From Dolomedes plantarius (lineage: Eukaryota; Arthropoda; Arachnida; Araneae; Dolomedidae), in the NCBI GenBank assembly GCA_907164885.2, contig OU015495.1:99887832-99951831 (forward strand): a stretch of 64,000 bases of DNA. Direction: 5' to 3'. The notes beneath the pieces were generated by a model. That model saw nothing but the letters and a program-made list of their open reading frames with translations. It made no database searches and had not been told where the DNA came from. A program made the position numbers and the translations under genes. Below are positions 1-10,619 of this stretch, in pieces (position 1 is the first letter of the stretch; each line of letters begins with the position of its first letter).

Positions 1-951
1 GAGACTGCCGAAGAAAAAAGGAATAGAGAGAAAATCTTAAAGAAGCGTGTCTGTCTTCTTTTAATGCCTTCTTTGTATTTGGTACCCTGTTAAAAGGTTT
101 ACGGGAGTGAAAAAGACTTGTAACAGACATGTATGGAATTAAAGTGATATGTAGAAACTATGACTGTGAAGCTGCTAGTAGAAATTGAAATGAAATACCA
201 GCCTAGGAATAAATGATGTACAACGTCCATACACTTTCGGATGATATCAAGGGCTACCAGTATCCTTTTAGTTGTTTGCCCATTGCACAGACCATTCGAG
301 TATTTTTCCGTTGCAATTAATATCTAAGCATAATAATAAACACACCTACAGGTTTACAATTGTTTGAGTTTTTAAACGTTCGTCAAATGAGAATGAACCG
401 ATGATGTGTTAGACCACAAAGAAAGGGAGAATTAGCAAGCCAGGCAAAACTAAAGGCTTAAAGAGAAAGATATTTTAATGTTTAATATTTTTAATAATAA
501 TTTTTAATAATAAAATAATGATTCAACTTTTAATTTTCAATTGAGTTTATTTCTGTTGTTTTTTGGAATCTTAAACTAGTTGGATATAAGTAATTTTTTC
601 TAAAACCGTGATGTGTCGTAATTAACTTTAAGCGACTGTGAGTTAAAACATTGAGAACTTTACATATATTCTTAAGAAGGCGGGAGGGAGGGTCCGAGAA
701 ACAAAACTCTCAACATAGACACAATTTGATTTTCTTGGGTACTATAAAACTTTTTGAAAAAATTAACACAAACTGCATGTTTTAACAGTGATTTCATGGC
801 CATTTAAAACATTTTTTCTGTACGGTCTATGCACACCCTGTTCTCCATCTATACTTTAAGCCTAGATACCTCAGAATGGAATTTTTCATAATATGACATA
901 AGGCTATATGTAAAACTTTTTGTGAAATTTTTCGCAGTGTTCTTCTTTTTT

Positions 952-1249
952 GACTCCCGGTGGCATAGTGGTTAAACGTCTCAAGCTGCCACACCACAGG
1001 TCCAGGGTTCGACCCTGCGACTGGGCAAGGTCGACTCATGCCTTTCATCCATTGAGTGGGTCGAAAAAATTTGAGGACCAAGCATGCTTGGGAGCTAACT
1101 CTGAGGGTCCCGCGTCAGGTTGATCACCTGACCGAGACATATGCTGTATGGCACCCCGAGCCCACGATCATGAAAGCGAAGATGTACATCGCAGGCCTTA
1201 GTCCCCAGTGCTGAAAAGCAATTCGGACTGTTGTGCCATGAGTTAGTTA
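952..1249 (+). mobile_element. tRNA-derived SINE, family 1
   Basis: Head with a box-A-like GGTGGCATAGTGGTTAAACG and a box-B-like GGGTTCGACCCTGC at tRNA-like spacing, giving an internal RNA polymerase III promoter. A tRNA-unrelated body follows, ending in a short GTTA repeat (gagttagttag). It is flanked by an approximate 12-13 bp duplication, gttcttctttttt before and gttcttcgtttt after, typical of LINE-mobilised insertion. The head does not fold into an obviously intact tRNA, so it is not called as one. Plus strand, antisense to Shal. Confidence 0.8.
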
Positions 1250-1889
1250 GTTCTTCGTTTTCTGTTTTCATTAACCTGTCTTTATGATCTTTGATTTACA
1301 ATAAAAATTCAGAAAATATTTTCCCATAAATAAAAGTTACCCTGCATAAACGATTATTTTTAATATTTAAAGTGATTTAAAATTTTAATAATAAAATGAT
1401 TAATAACTATATAAATCGTAAAGATAAATTTTGGATCCTTTTTTATGGACGAAAATGAAAAATAAAATAGTATTCAAAATAGAATTATTGGTTTAACAGA
1501 TGCATCAAAAACCAATTATGCTTAATAATATGGAATTAAAATTTTTTCCGAAAACTAAATTTCGATTTGTTGCAGTTATTTAATATGTATGACGGTCTTT
1601 AAATTGCATCGGAATAAAGTTACACCGGAAGAAAAAATGATCATTAAAATTGTGCGGAAATAAAAAGAAATACCTGTCCCGTATAACTTCAAGTTAATAC
1701 TTGGGATTGATGAACGGGACTAAAAATTTAGAACTGGGTTTCGGTTCTCAAATTTTTCCAGACACTGGTATCTGGATACCACCCGGGTTTGAATTATACA
1801 TGAACCACAAAATCTTTGCCCTAGATAATAATGAATAAACTATTTATTTATTATGTAAAAAACTTTAGTCTCTTGCATAAATAAAAATA

Positions 1890-2640
1890 CAGGATGTTCC
1901 AGTTAAACGTTTCAGAACTTCTACGAGGGGTAGGGTGCATCCTGACGACTCGAAATAATATAGCAATGTGGGGTGGGAAATGCTTTCCTGAAGCGGTGAT
2001 GTACACAGAAAACCATAAAGAAAGAGACCGTAAGTGGATAATCGTTTTAATAATAAATGTACAAAAACAAAAAGGTACAGGGGTCAAAGTAAGTGTTCGA
2101 AGTTTTTTTCACCGACTGCAATGTAGACCTCACATCTCCGGCGCATGGAATTCCGAATATTCTGGAATAATCCAGGCTCATCTCGAATTTCTCCGGCCGC
2201 TACTACGATTCTTGCAACCAGCTCCTCAGCATTGTCAACGGGGGTGTGATAAACCGGTGTTTTAATATGTCCCCATAAATAAAAATCAAGACATGATAGG
2301 TCTGGTGACCGAGCAGGCCAACGCACGAAACCACCACATCCGATCCACTGTTGGCCAAATCTGACGTCTAGGTAGTTACGGCGGCTGCCCCACTACAATC
2401 TGCAGCCCCGTACACCAAATGCATGTCGGCTAACTCTGCGTTCGTATAATTAGTTGTCCTACTAACCCTAAGTCCTTGTGCGAAATGACGATTCCCTGCA
2501 CGAACGCTCGGAACTTTCCCGCAACGCCATCTACCGCTTCAGGAAAACATTTCCGACCCCACATTGCTATATGATTTCGAGTCGTAAGGATGCACCCTAC
2601 CCCTTATAGAAGTTCTAAAACGTTTAACTGGTACACCATG
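1890..2640 (-). mobile_element. Internally deleted mariner-like element with 108-bp TIRs
   Basis: Imperfect terminal inverted repeats of about 108 bp (1890-1997 and 2533-2640; ends CAGGATGTTCCAG and CATGGTGTACCAG) flanked by TA on both sides (1888-1889 and 2641-2642), the Tc1/mariner target signature. Between them the minus strand carries transposase remnants. An N-terminal piece (ADMHLVYGAADC, about 2390-2472) is followed almost directly by the C-terminal catalytic end (RWPARSPDLSCLDFYLWG, 2084-2326). The catalytic core between them is missing, so the element is non-autonomous. Confidence 0.82.
2084..2472 (-). pseudogene. Mariner-like transposase remnant (N- and C-terminal ends only)
   Basis: The C-terminal 80 codons read RWPARSPDLSCLDFYLWGHI and continue to GEKNFEHLL, matching the end of DDE transposases with the SPDLxxLDFxLWG motif, where the D of LDF is the third catalytic acid. 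Upstream is an N-terminal-domain-like ELADMHLVYGAADCSGAAAV. A stop and frame change separate the parts, and the first two catalytic aspartates are absent. The protein cannot be active; the piece is informative only for classifying the element. Confidence 0.75.
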
Positions 2641-2642
2641 TA

Positions 2643-4059
2643 TACTTCTTTTAATTTAATGTAATTGATTTAAGTTTGGTTTGGAGCGGTACGGTCAATT
2701 TTTTCTACACGAGAGTTAAGGGGACGTGGACCTTTATTTGAGCTAATCTTTTTTATTATAATATTGATTGTGTTATTGTAAAATAAATATATTTCTGTAT
2801 GGTAATAGTAGGATAATTTCTCTTAGAAATTTTATGCGAAATAAATCAATAAAAGCAAATGACACTCGATGGCATATCTAATGACAGCAGGAGAGGGTTG
2901 ATTTCCGAGACAGTTTAGGAGGATCTAATAGTTAATACTGGGAATGCGCTTAAGACAAAGGGTTCTAAAGATCTAGATAGTGATAAATTGCGAAGCGTGC
3001 TAAAACTGTTTTCCATTAAAATGGTGTTTTTTGAACCTAAGATTTACTACTTTCGAATACCCGGTTCTACAACCATTAGAACCGGGTTCCAACAAATTTA
3101 CCCGGGTACCCGGATACTATGTTCTCGGGTAACCTGTTCTACAATCCCTAGATAATACTAAACATATATTTTTTTAATTTTTAAAATAATAGGAATCTTT
3201 TTGCATGTTTTCCCGTGAATTTTGAAGAAACATTGATAATTGCTTTTAAAATTTTGATTCTAAGTTTATCCTTTAAGTGATAAATATTTACAATAAGAAT
3301 TAAATTATTTCTAGATTCTATGCACACAACGTAAAATGAAATCGAATATTTCAATTATGTTTTTACATATCGATAATCGCATTGACATTTAAAAAAATAT
3401 TAAATTAACATAGCTAAGATTTTAAAGGCATTTTGTGTATATGATTCAAATTTTACCATGCAAATTTAAAATTATATTGATAGGTATTTACACTTTGGTT
3501 CATCTGTGCAAAGTAACCGTACATAGATACTGAATAGAAAGTACTGTAAATAAAAATTGAATATTTTCGTGTAACGGATGCAAGCTGTGGACATGGCATT
3601 TCAGTAGGATGATAATAATTAAAAAAAAACAAATACGAAATGTAACATTGATTTTTTTTTATGATACATATATAATAGAAACCTATAAAAATAAAATTAT
3701 CACTAGAATAGTAAAAAAATATTAGATCTTCAGCTAAGGCATTTCCTTTCACGCTCATAGTGGAGGTAAGCCACTCTGTATCAAAACAATAGTATATGAT
3801 GTAAAATGTACGCCTCGTCATTTTTCTAAAAGTTGATTAATAAAGAGCGTCCATTAAAGTAGTACTAGGAAAAGTAATACTCCCGTGATTAAACAGCTTA
3901 CTCCTCCTCATCGCGCCACTTCTATTAATGAGGGCAGCGAGGGATGAGTTACACTTATAATGATGTCTTCTATTAAGCGATATGCGTTATATGATTATAT
4001 GTCTTTCGGTTATTAATGTTACGTGTGATGTTTCTTATTAAAATCATTCATATCTCTCA
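2643..4059. other. Unassigned AT-rich intron with a GC-richer patch near 3050-3145
   Basis: No gene. Around 3057-3145 there are repeated tacccgg and gaaccggg motifs ending in ccctagataata. A related patch near 1720-1835, including cacccgggttt, also ends in ccctagataata. They may be two ends or two copies of a degraded element. The rest is plain AT-rich DNA. Confidence 0.4.
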
Positions 4060-4312
4060 TATTCGCTCACTCCTTTTAACAATGTCCTATCTCAAAAATC
4101 GGCGATTTTTAGCTATGCCTGTTTTCAGAATGCCCTGAAAGAGTAGTACATCCCTGCAAAATTATCACATCTCACCACTCCATATTTAGCCGCTAAAGAG
4201 CAGAATTAATATTGATTTTTAATACATTTGATTCTCCTTTTAAACTTTAAAATCACTCTCCTGAAAAATCACGTTTTTTAGATATGACGTTGTTAAAAAA
4301 GAGTGAGCGATA
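4060..4312. mobile_element. MITE, family M1, copy 1
   Basis: About 250 bp with imperfect inverted ends: the left end reads cgctcactccttttaacaa and runs into tatctcaaaaa, and the right end reads as the reverse of this (gttgttaaaaaagagtgagc). No coding capacity. A second copy, in opposite orientation and sharing the interior, is at 48445-48691, which supports a mobile family. The superfamily is not determined. Confidence 0.65.
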
Positions 4313-4398
4313 TGCGTTGCTTTCCTTTCCACTAAGCTTCTCGATAAATGATCTCATACCGTCTAACACAGACACACACGCATGAATATATATTTATA

Positions 4399-4610
4399 CA
4401 GTGAAACTTCTCAATGTCGGCCAGTAGTGGTTCCAAAAAAAAAGTGACCGTTTTGAGGGGTGGCCGTGGAAAAGGGGTATCTTCCATAACATTGGATCTA
4501 TGGAGTCTTCGGTTATTAATGTTACGTGTGATGTTTCGAACATTAATGTAACCGGTTCCGAACAAAAATATGACCATTCAGAGGGGTGGCCCGCTAGCGA
4601 AGTTTCACTG
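4399..4610. mobile_element. Pogo/Tigger-type MITE
   Basis: 212 bp with ends CAGTGAAACTTCTC and GAAGTTTCACTG, flanked by TA on both sides (4397-4398 and 4611-4612). CAGTGAAACTTC-type termini and a TA target are typical of pogo/Tigger elements. A gaggggtggcc motif is repeated near both ends. The interior shares an exact 30-bp segment with 4005-4034. No coding capacity. Confidence 0.75.
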
Positions 4611-4690
4611 TACATATGTACACGTATAAACAGCTAGTAAAATAAACAGGAAATCCAACGTAAATAAAGCACAAATAGCAGTAAGGTGCA

Positions 4691-4743
4691 ATTTTGCATA
4701 CGGCCGTTTCGAAGCTACAAAGGAGCTTCTTCATCAGTGCAAA
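4691..4743 (-). ncRNA. Type I hammerhead self-cleaving ribozyme motif
   Basis: Minus strand, 5' to 3': stem I strand TTTGCA (4743-4738), core CTGATGA (4737-4731), one extra A (4730), stem II GAAGCT/AGCTTC closed by a 7-nt loop (4729-4711), core GAA (4710-4708), stem III AC/GT with loop GGCC (4707-4700), cleavage nucleotide A (4699), and stem I return strand TGCAAA (4698-4693). All conserved core nucleotides are present and both longer stems pair perfectly. Predicted cleavage is between 4699 and 4698. The very short stem III resembles hammerheads of retroelements. An extra A after the CUGAUGA box is, as I recall, known from a viroid hammerhead. Sense to Shal, about 250 nt below the exon end. 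Activity is untested. Confidence 0.85.
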
Positions 4744-4788
4744 GAACTTAGTGGCAGCTCAAAAAAGCCGAAAACTAAGCGACTAGAC

Positions 4789-4806
4789 ACGTGCGCATGC
4801 GCACGT
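4789..4806. repeat. 18-bp perfect palindrome
   Basis: acgtgcgcatgcgcacgt is identical to its reverse complement. It lies inside the ribozyme-bearing insertion between the ribozyme and the right 21-bp inverted repeat. It is strikingly G+C rich for its setting. It may form a hairpin in the element RNA; no function is shown. Confidence 0.8.
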
Positions 4807-4948
4807 ATCCAGTCGCACGTTGGATTTCCTGTTTATTCCTCGAGCACACAGGTTTTATCTTTTCTTTTCAAAACTAGTAAAATAGTCTTCTGTTACAGAG
4901 CTGATTTCATTTGCAGGCATTTGTGATATGATACGTTTGATAACTTAC

Positions 4949-5131
4949 CGTGGTTTTCTCGAGGCATCGCAGCAGGTGGTGATGCTGCATCTCGAAAATG
5001 TCTTCTGGGAAGTCATCCACATCTTGGCCGCTCTCCTGAGCAGCCATGCGGGCCTCGGCCGCTTTCTTTTTGCTGACGAAAGCGGCCCCGCTCGTCGCCT
5101 TGGCGATCCGGATGCGGGCCATGCGCGCCTT
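4949..5131 (-). CDS. Shal: Shal (Kv4) potassium channel, proximal cytoplasmic C-terminal exon
   Basis: Next Shal exon: 183 bp, 61 codons, phase 0 at both ends. It begins KARMARIRIAKATSGAAFVS, which follows RKAQK of the upstream exon exactly as in known Kv4 proteins. It has a basic KKKAAEAR stretch and an acidic DVDDFPEDIFE stretch, and ends QHHHLLRCLEKTT. The last segment matches the conserved Kv4 dileucine motif implicated in dendritic targeting. The acceptor is preceded by a strong pyrimidine tract ending ttgcag, and the donor is gtaagt. Family knowledge predicts a following exon starting near DREFVELE; I find none in the remaining 4.9 kb, so it should lie outside the window. A reading frame from an upstream ATG would run through the acceptor and is not the true start. 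Confidence 0.96.
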
Positions 5132-5276
5132 CTGCAATAAAGACAAAGAAGGTGGTGAGAGTCATGCTCTGAGAAGTACCTACTACATAAATGTTAAAGA
5201 GGACATAATATTTGTTTCCGAAATACAGATTGAAATACTGATTTTGTTTGTAGCACATTTGCAACTCAGTGTAAAG

Positions 5277-5440
5277 TCCTGTTCACATTGCAACAGGACG
5301 TTACTACGTTGGCCCCGAGATTGTTGATATGACCTGTGATTGGTTTGCATTATGAAGTGGTCAAGGAATTAAGCTCCGTGATTGGTTAAATTTTTTTAAC
5401 GCTGATGCTACGTAAAGCTTCGGATTCAGTGGGAACAGGC
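5277..5440. mobile_element. MITE, family M2, copy 1
   Basis: About 165 bp with short related inverted ends (cctgttcacattg on the left; the right end reads cctgttcccactgaatcc in reverse). The interior contains two direct gtgattggtt motifs. A truncated relative at 55107-55245 shares the end, agcgtcagcgtta and the taaccaat region. Starts about 145 bp upstream of the Shal exon acceptor. Confidence 0.55.
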
Positions 5441-5548
5441 CGTTAGTTTAGGAGGATTTTAAAGTTATGGATGCAGAATCAACACTAATAATAAAAAATA
5501 ATAGTAATTCATAATAAAATAATAATTATCAAAGTGCATTCTTTGAAA

Positions 5549-5978
5549 CAATAATTACGAGATAAAAATAACTTTTTATATACCATGTTTTTAAATTTTC
5601 TGTTGAATCATATAAACTTGACAATTCTATGTATTAATAAATACATTTTAAAATTTTTTTTCATGAATTATTCCATAACTTGAAAGAAAACGAAGTTAAT
5701 TGGAAGTTAATTTGCGTTTAACTTTTCGTTCCCGTTCCGGCCGACAGATGGCTGCACCAGTCTACAAATCAAAATTAACTGAAAATAATAAAAACATGGT
5801 AAAAATCTTCTTAAAGATGGCTAAAAGTATTAAAAAATGTATTGTCATCGTGTTCTAAGCTATTCTAAAAGTTTCAAATGTCTAGCTAGTCGGGAGGTTA
5901 GTTAAAAATCGATTGCAAGATTTGTACTGGACAAACAAACATACACAAACAGAAAGCAAGTTAATAAAAACATGGTAA
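5549..5978 (+). repeat. Dispersed repeat family R, copy 1
   Basis: About 430 bp, shared with 38512-38957 (same strand) and 21740-22178 (opposite strand). Landmarks are aataattacgagataaaaa at the start, aacttttcgttcccgttcc in the middle, tagctagtcggga, attgcaagatttgtac and gttaataaaaacatgg at the end. No TIRs or coding region. The nested copy at 21740 shows that the family is mobile; its class is unknown. Confidence 0.7.
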
Positions 5979-8900
5979 AAATAGCCAGCTATACTAGAAA
6001 AAGTTACGATTGTTGATATCGGGCTGATATGGGTTAGACCTTTTCATTTAGAATTGTCATTCTCGTTTGAAGGGATGCAAACCATTGCTGCTGAAGTGTT
6101 GCATGTCAATCGAAGAGGGCTGTTGGAATCTGTTTTCAGTTTTAGAAATAGGGATTTCTTATCTTTAAATCTCCATTTGCTTAATTAAGACTGCCTGAAA
6201 CAAGATTTTTTTTGTATAGATGCATGAGCTGTAATGTAGCGTGGAAGTGATGAGGCTGTTGCTGACGGATCTGCGTACTAAAACTTGTGTATTCCGCATC
6301 ATATGTGCCGATGTCTGAAGATAAAACGTGGGCTTTTGTTAAAACCATTCTTAATTAACATGCTTTAAAAAAATACAACTCGAATAAAAAATATCGGTTA
6401 AGTCAAAAAAAAAATTTTTTTTAAAAGTCAGGTTTAGATAAAAATATATTAACTTTTTGTGCTCTTTAACAAAAGCTGTATTCTTAAATTAAGTTTTAAA
6501 CCAGATCATATTTAATCCCGACTGGATCACCCACTATTCCTAGGTTTTAGAAAGTTCCAGCTATAGTCGATATTGAACCGAAACAGAGATTTATTTTTTT
6601 TCCATTATTCCATTAAATACTTCAGTACATTTGTGTAACTGAAAATACAAGAATAAGAGTTTATTATTCAAAATTATTTTGAGATGTAATTTGTTTGAGT
6701 GCAAAGTTTAGTGTTTTTGATGACATGTTTATCAGATTTGCCATCTTTTAAAATACTCAAGCGTTTTTCTTTCCTCTTAGAGTCCCCCATTGCCGACATA
6801 AGTACATTTTTCTGAGAAGTCTGTCGCCTTAAATAAAATATTCCTCATTCAGATGACAAACGACAGCAATGAAATTTTAAATGAACCCATAAAAACTGAC
6901 TTGAAGTTGATAGATAATGGTGTTTGATTTAAAATGGCTGTAGGTCAAATTACCTTTCGCTCATGCTTCCATTTTTTTTTTAAATTTGGGGGAGTGGGAG
7001 GTGAGATTTCCAGTTAAATGCTGCAACCTCTGAATTTTATTTCCATTTCAAGGAGGATCAATAGATGGAATCTTTTCATCGGATATTCACCAAAAATTAC
7101 TGCAAACGTAAGAATAACCCTTGTGATCGCTAACTGGAATTAAAACCTTGGATATTACATTCATCATTCAGCATCTTCTGTTCCGATTTTAAAGAAAATT
7201 TATACGTTGTTTCTCATTTCAGAGGTAGTGTGGGTAAAAATATGAAGCTATTAAGTACCGTTGTTTTTGCTGTATATAATTATATATAACTGAGATTTTT
7301 TTAATACAAATAGATAGACAACATTGATTTGAAACGTATTTCCCTATGGTGTATAATACAGTAGATACAAGTGTGTATATATATGTTTAGTATTGTACTT
7401 GTCTGAATGATTCTAAAACATTGTGAAAAAAATTTAAAGGGAATTACCTAGTTTAATGAGGATAAATTAATTTTGAATACATTCAATACATTATATGGTT
7501 AAAGCTTTTGGTATCATTTTAAAGTAAGTTTAGGCAGTGTTATTAACACATTGTTGACCAGCAATTTTATTTAAATACATACGCAAGTCACCGGCAAAGA
7601 CTGAAATTTTGAAATAAAGTACGGCAATTTTATCTTCTGAAATGTTTTCTTTACGAGGGGGTGGGGAGAGATTCACAGTCAAAATGATAAAATGTGAGGA
7701 TTTGCTTGAAACTGATTCAGGTCATATAAAGGTAGCTATCAAGTAAAGCAATGTTCAGTTGATCAAAAATTTTACCAATTTGACTTTCCTTTATCCTAAT
7801 TTGTCTTCGACATTTGTATTTAAAAACATTATTTTACTCGATACCAGTCCTCAATGTGGTATGATTTCACCATTAAAAGTATGTATTAAGTTCTCTTACG
7901 TTTTTGATTGCTCTAGGAGTACCTACACTAAAATAGTAAAATCGATGTTTTCACACTGCATAGAAGATACTTACATAGTTTAAGCAATTTTTGTTTGATA
8001 TTGATTTAATGATGCTTTGTTTCTTGGTTACGATTAGTTTCTACCAATAGTGTTCTTTTGTCCGTTATTCAATGTTTTTCTCAAAGGGTAGGTATTTTAT
8101 GCATAAATGAATAACATTTAAATCTTTATTTTGCATGATGCACCCTACTTTCTACCACATTTTTTTCAAATTTTGTGTTGTTTATCTTAAATCCTTAAAT
8201 TTTAGTGGAAAGCTATTTGTGATGAAGTCAGCGACGATTTTACTTTGGATATTTTAGGCTGGATAAAATGGAACAATGTTTTAAAAACAAATATTGTATG
8301 TTATATTGAATGAGAGACACAATTTATTGTTAATATTCTCTGGTTCAACTACATTATATAGAAATGGTGCTCAAATTGTTTTAAAGAATGAAATAGTTCT
8401 ATTTTTAACCTGCGAAAATCCCGATCTCCCAGCTAATAATAATAAGCATGTCTATAAGTGTCTTATTACCTTCACGTTATTAAATGAACTAAAGGTTACA
8501 ATCGCAAACGAGGGAGTTATTTGTTTAGAAAGGTCGCACAGCATTTCAACAGTTTACCAAGAAAACGGCTCAATCTCCTTTTATTTCTGAGATCTCACTG
8601 TCGCATCTCATTTTTAAAAGTCTCGGCAAAAGCACTCTCGAGTTCCAAAGAGTTAATTTTCATTCCAACCACAAGGTACTTGTAACGTTTCCTTCTTCCC
8701 TTTTATAATTGATTCAATATTTTCAAGTACGCCATATTCTCATGAAATCTTTTATCATTTCCAGTCGTCCTGAAAATGCTCTAATTAACATGACTGGATA
8801 AAAATTCTTTTATTCGGTAATGGCAAAATTGTTCAACGTGAATAGCTCTTTGGAGGCACGAGGATAAAATATTTCTTTCATTTTCGAGCCGGTGCTGAAA

Positions 8901-9566
8901 AGAACAAGTCAGTTTTGTCCCGATGTGAAAGAAACATTTCTAACGGGATTTTGCAAAGGAAGGTAATCAATTGAAAGCTATTCATAGGTTAATTTACTTA
9001 CCCTTTTACTTCAAAAAAGGATTTTTTTACGAAAATTCTAAAACAGTTGTTTCTAATTTTATGCATGAATGCCTGAAAAACTTTTCACAATCTACTTAAG
9101 GGAATGAATGCTATTCAATTTAGGTATTGAAGTTTTGTAATTACACTTTATTTGTGATAGCTCCCTTCAGAGAAAGATAACAAAGGGATATACAGAAGCA
9201 GTAATAAAATATTGGTCTCAAAATAATAAATATTATAAATGTTAATCTATCATATTTTAGCATCCAACTCAGTTTTGATACACTTACATTTGAACTACAA
9301 TGATTTTCTATTCACCTTGATTTACTTAAAGTTTTTCTTGAAGAGCCTTTTTTTCTGCTTAAACATTGCCTATGAAAAATTTATGGAGACATGCCGTTCT
9401 TAGTACAGTAGATAGAAGCTGAGTTCTGATTAAATTAGGAAAAAATTATATTTGAGGATAACCCGCTTAAGATTGCCTAGTAAATATATATGGATTAGGT
9501 TGAAGGTTGAAAGTTTAAAAAATTCTACAAAAGATTCGAAGGTAAATCAAAATTTTTTTTGATTTC

Positions 9567-9569
<3 letters not shown>
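5979..9569. other. Unassigned intronic sequence
   Basis: 3.6 kb of AT-rich DNA with homopolymer runs. Reading frames here are short and have no recognisable motif. I see no repeat family, RNA gene or exon. Confidence 0.5.

Positions 9570-9623
<54 letters not shown>
9570..9623. repeat. (TA)n microsatellite
   Basis: Uninterrupted alternating TA run of about 54 bp. Likely length-polymorphic. No role can be inferred. Confidence 0.97.
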
Positions 9624-9625
<2 letters not shown>

Positions 9626-10619
9626 AACAAAGTAATGCACAATCAGCAGAAGGGAAGCACCATTTTATGATTCTTCTTGAAATTTTATGATTGTTCATTA
9701 AAATTTGGGAAAAATTCCTCATTTAACTTACATTATTATAGCATAACCTTGCATGTATTTCTTCTACACTCTTGCCATAGTTTAAAACGTTCTAAGTATA
9801 GCCTACTGGCATCTAATAATTCACAAAATATATTGAAAATATGGTTATTTATATGAAGGGACACATTAAAAATGAGGCTGTGTTTAGGTCAATTTTTCAC
9901 AGACAGAGCATTTTGTAGACTGACTGTAAGATTTATGTTTTCCTTCAACCGGCGTGAAGAAACTTGCAGACGAATGTCTCTTTTTCCCTCTTTCGAAACA
10001 TCTTCAGTTTGCAATGTAATGAATAAATTTCATAAAATATTATTATTTAAAATATATATGACCCATTTAGTAAAATCATTCCGTTAGTGATATAAGTCAT
10101 AAAACATGACATTATTTAAGTTTACTAACCACAAACATCTTCAAGACACAGTTTATATTGTTGAGATCCTCCTAAATTAGGTGTTCCATATTGAAGTTTC
10201 ATAGAAGACAAACTGCATCCAAACTCTTCTTTGAAAAAAGAATTCTTAGAGACTCGAAGTCCCTATTTTAGCAGAATGTTTGCCATTCACATTAGCAAAA
10301 GACCGTCTGGATAAAAGGAACTGATTATTTTCCAAATTAACAAACATCAGACGCACATTTTTAGAGAGACACATTGCTGCAAGCAGAAGTAGAAATATTA
10401 TAGTTATTTTTAACTGATGTATTGTTTAGGACTGTCTAAGATTTATAACGATCTAAGAAGATAGAGTCAACTAATTGGAGAGGGGTTCGCTGAGCAGTAT
10501 TTTTTAAGTTAATGAATTTTCGTAATCCAGCTTTTTTAAGATTATTTCTTTCAACAATACACACGTCTTTGTTTCCCTATTGTCTGACACACTAAAAGGA
10601 ACAGTATTTATAATGAAGT

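Larger units (their letters stand above)
4634..4884 (-). mobile_element. Small ribozyme-bearing insertion (possible non-autonomous Penelope-like element)
   Basis: An insertion of about 230 bp flanked by an exact 11-bp direct repeat, ctagtaaaata (4634-4644 and 4874-4884). Inside are perfect 21-bp inverted repeats at 4641-4661 and 4817-4837 (reading aataaacaggaaatccaac and its reverse complement), a hammerhead ribozyme on the minus strand and an 18-bp perfect palindrome. Hammerhead motifs are known from Penelope-like elements and some other retroelements; the assignment to that class is inferred from the ribozyme alone. It sits 65 bp from the Shal 5' splice site. Confidence 0.6.
1..4948 (-). 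other. Shal downstream intron, partial
   Basis: Starts with the donor gtaagt at 4948-4943 on the minus strand. The next Kv4 exon was not recognised, so the intron is at least 4.9 kb. The 900 bp nearest the exon are crowded with small transposable elements, all listed separately. 1-951 and 1250-1889 show nothing recognisable beyond AT-rich sequence. Confidence 0.75.

Noticed and set aside
951..1030. tRNA gene
   Set aside because: Box A and box B are present, but the cloverleaf is not intact and the sequence continues into a SINE body with a repeat tail and target duplication.
4907..5146. Using the ATG at 5146 as a start for a small separate gene
   Set aside because: The ATG lies upstream of the splice acceptor in intron sequence; the conserved Kv4 sequence begins exactly after the ttgcag acceptor.
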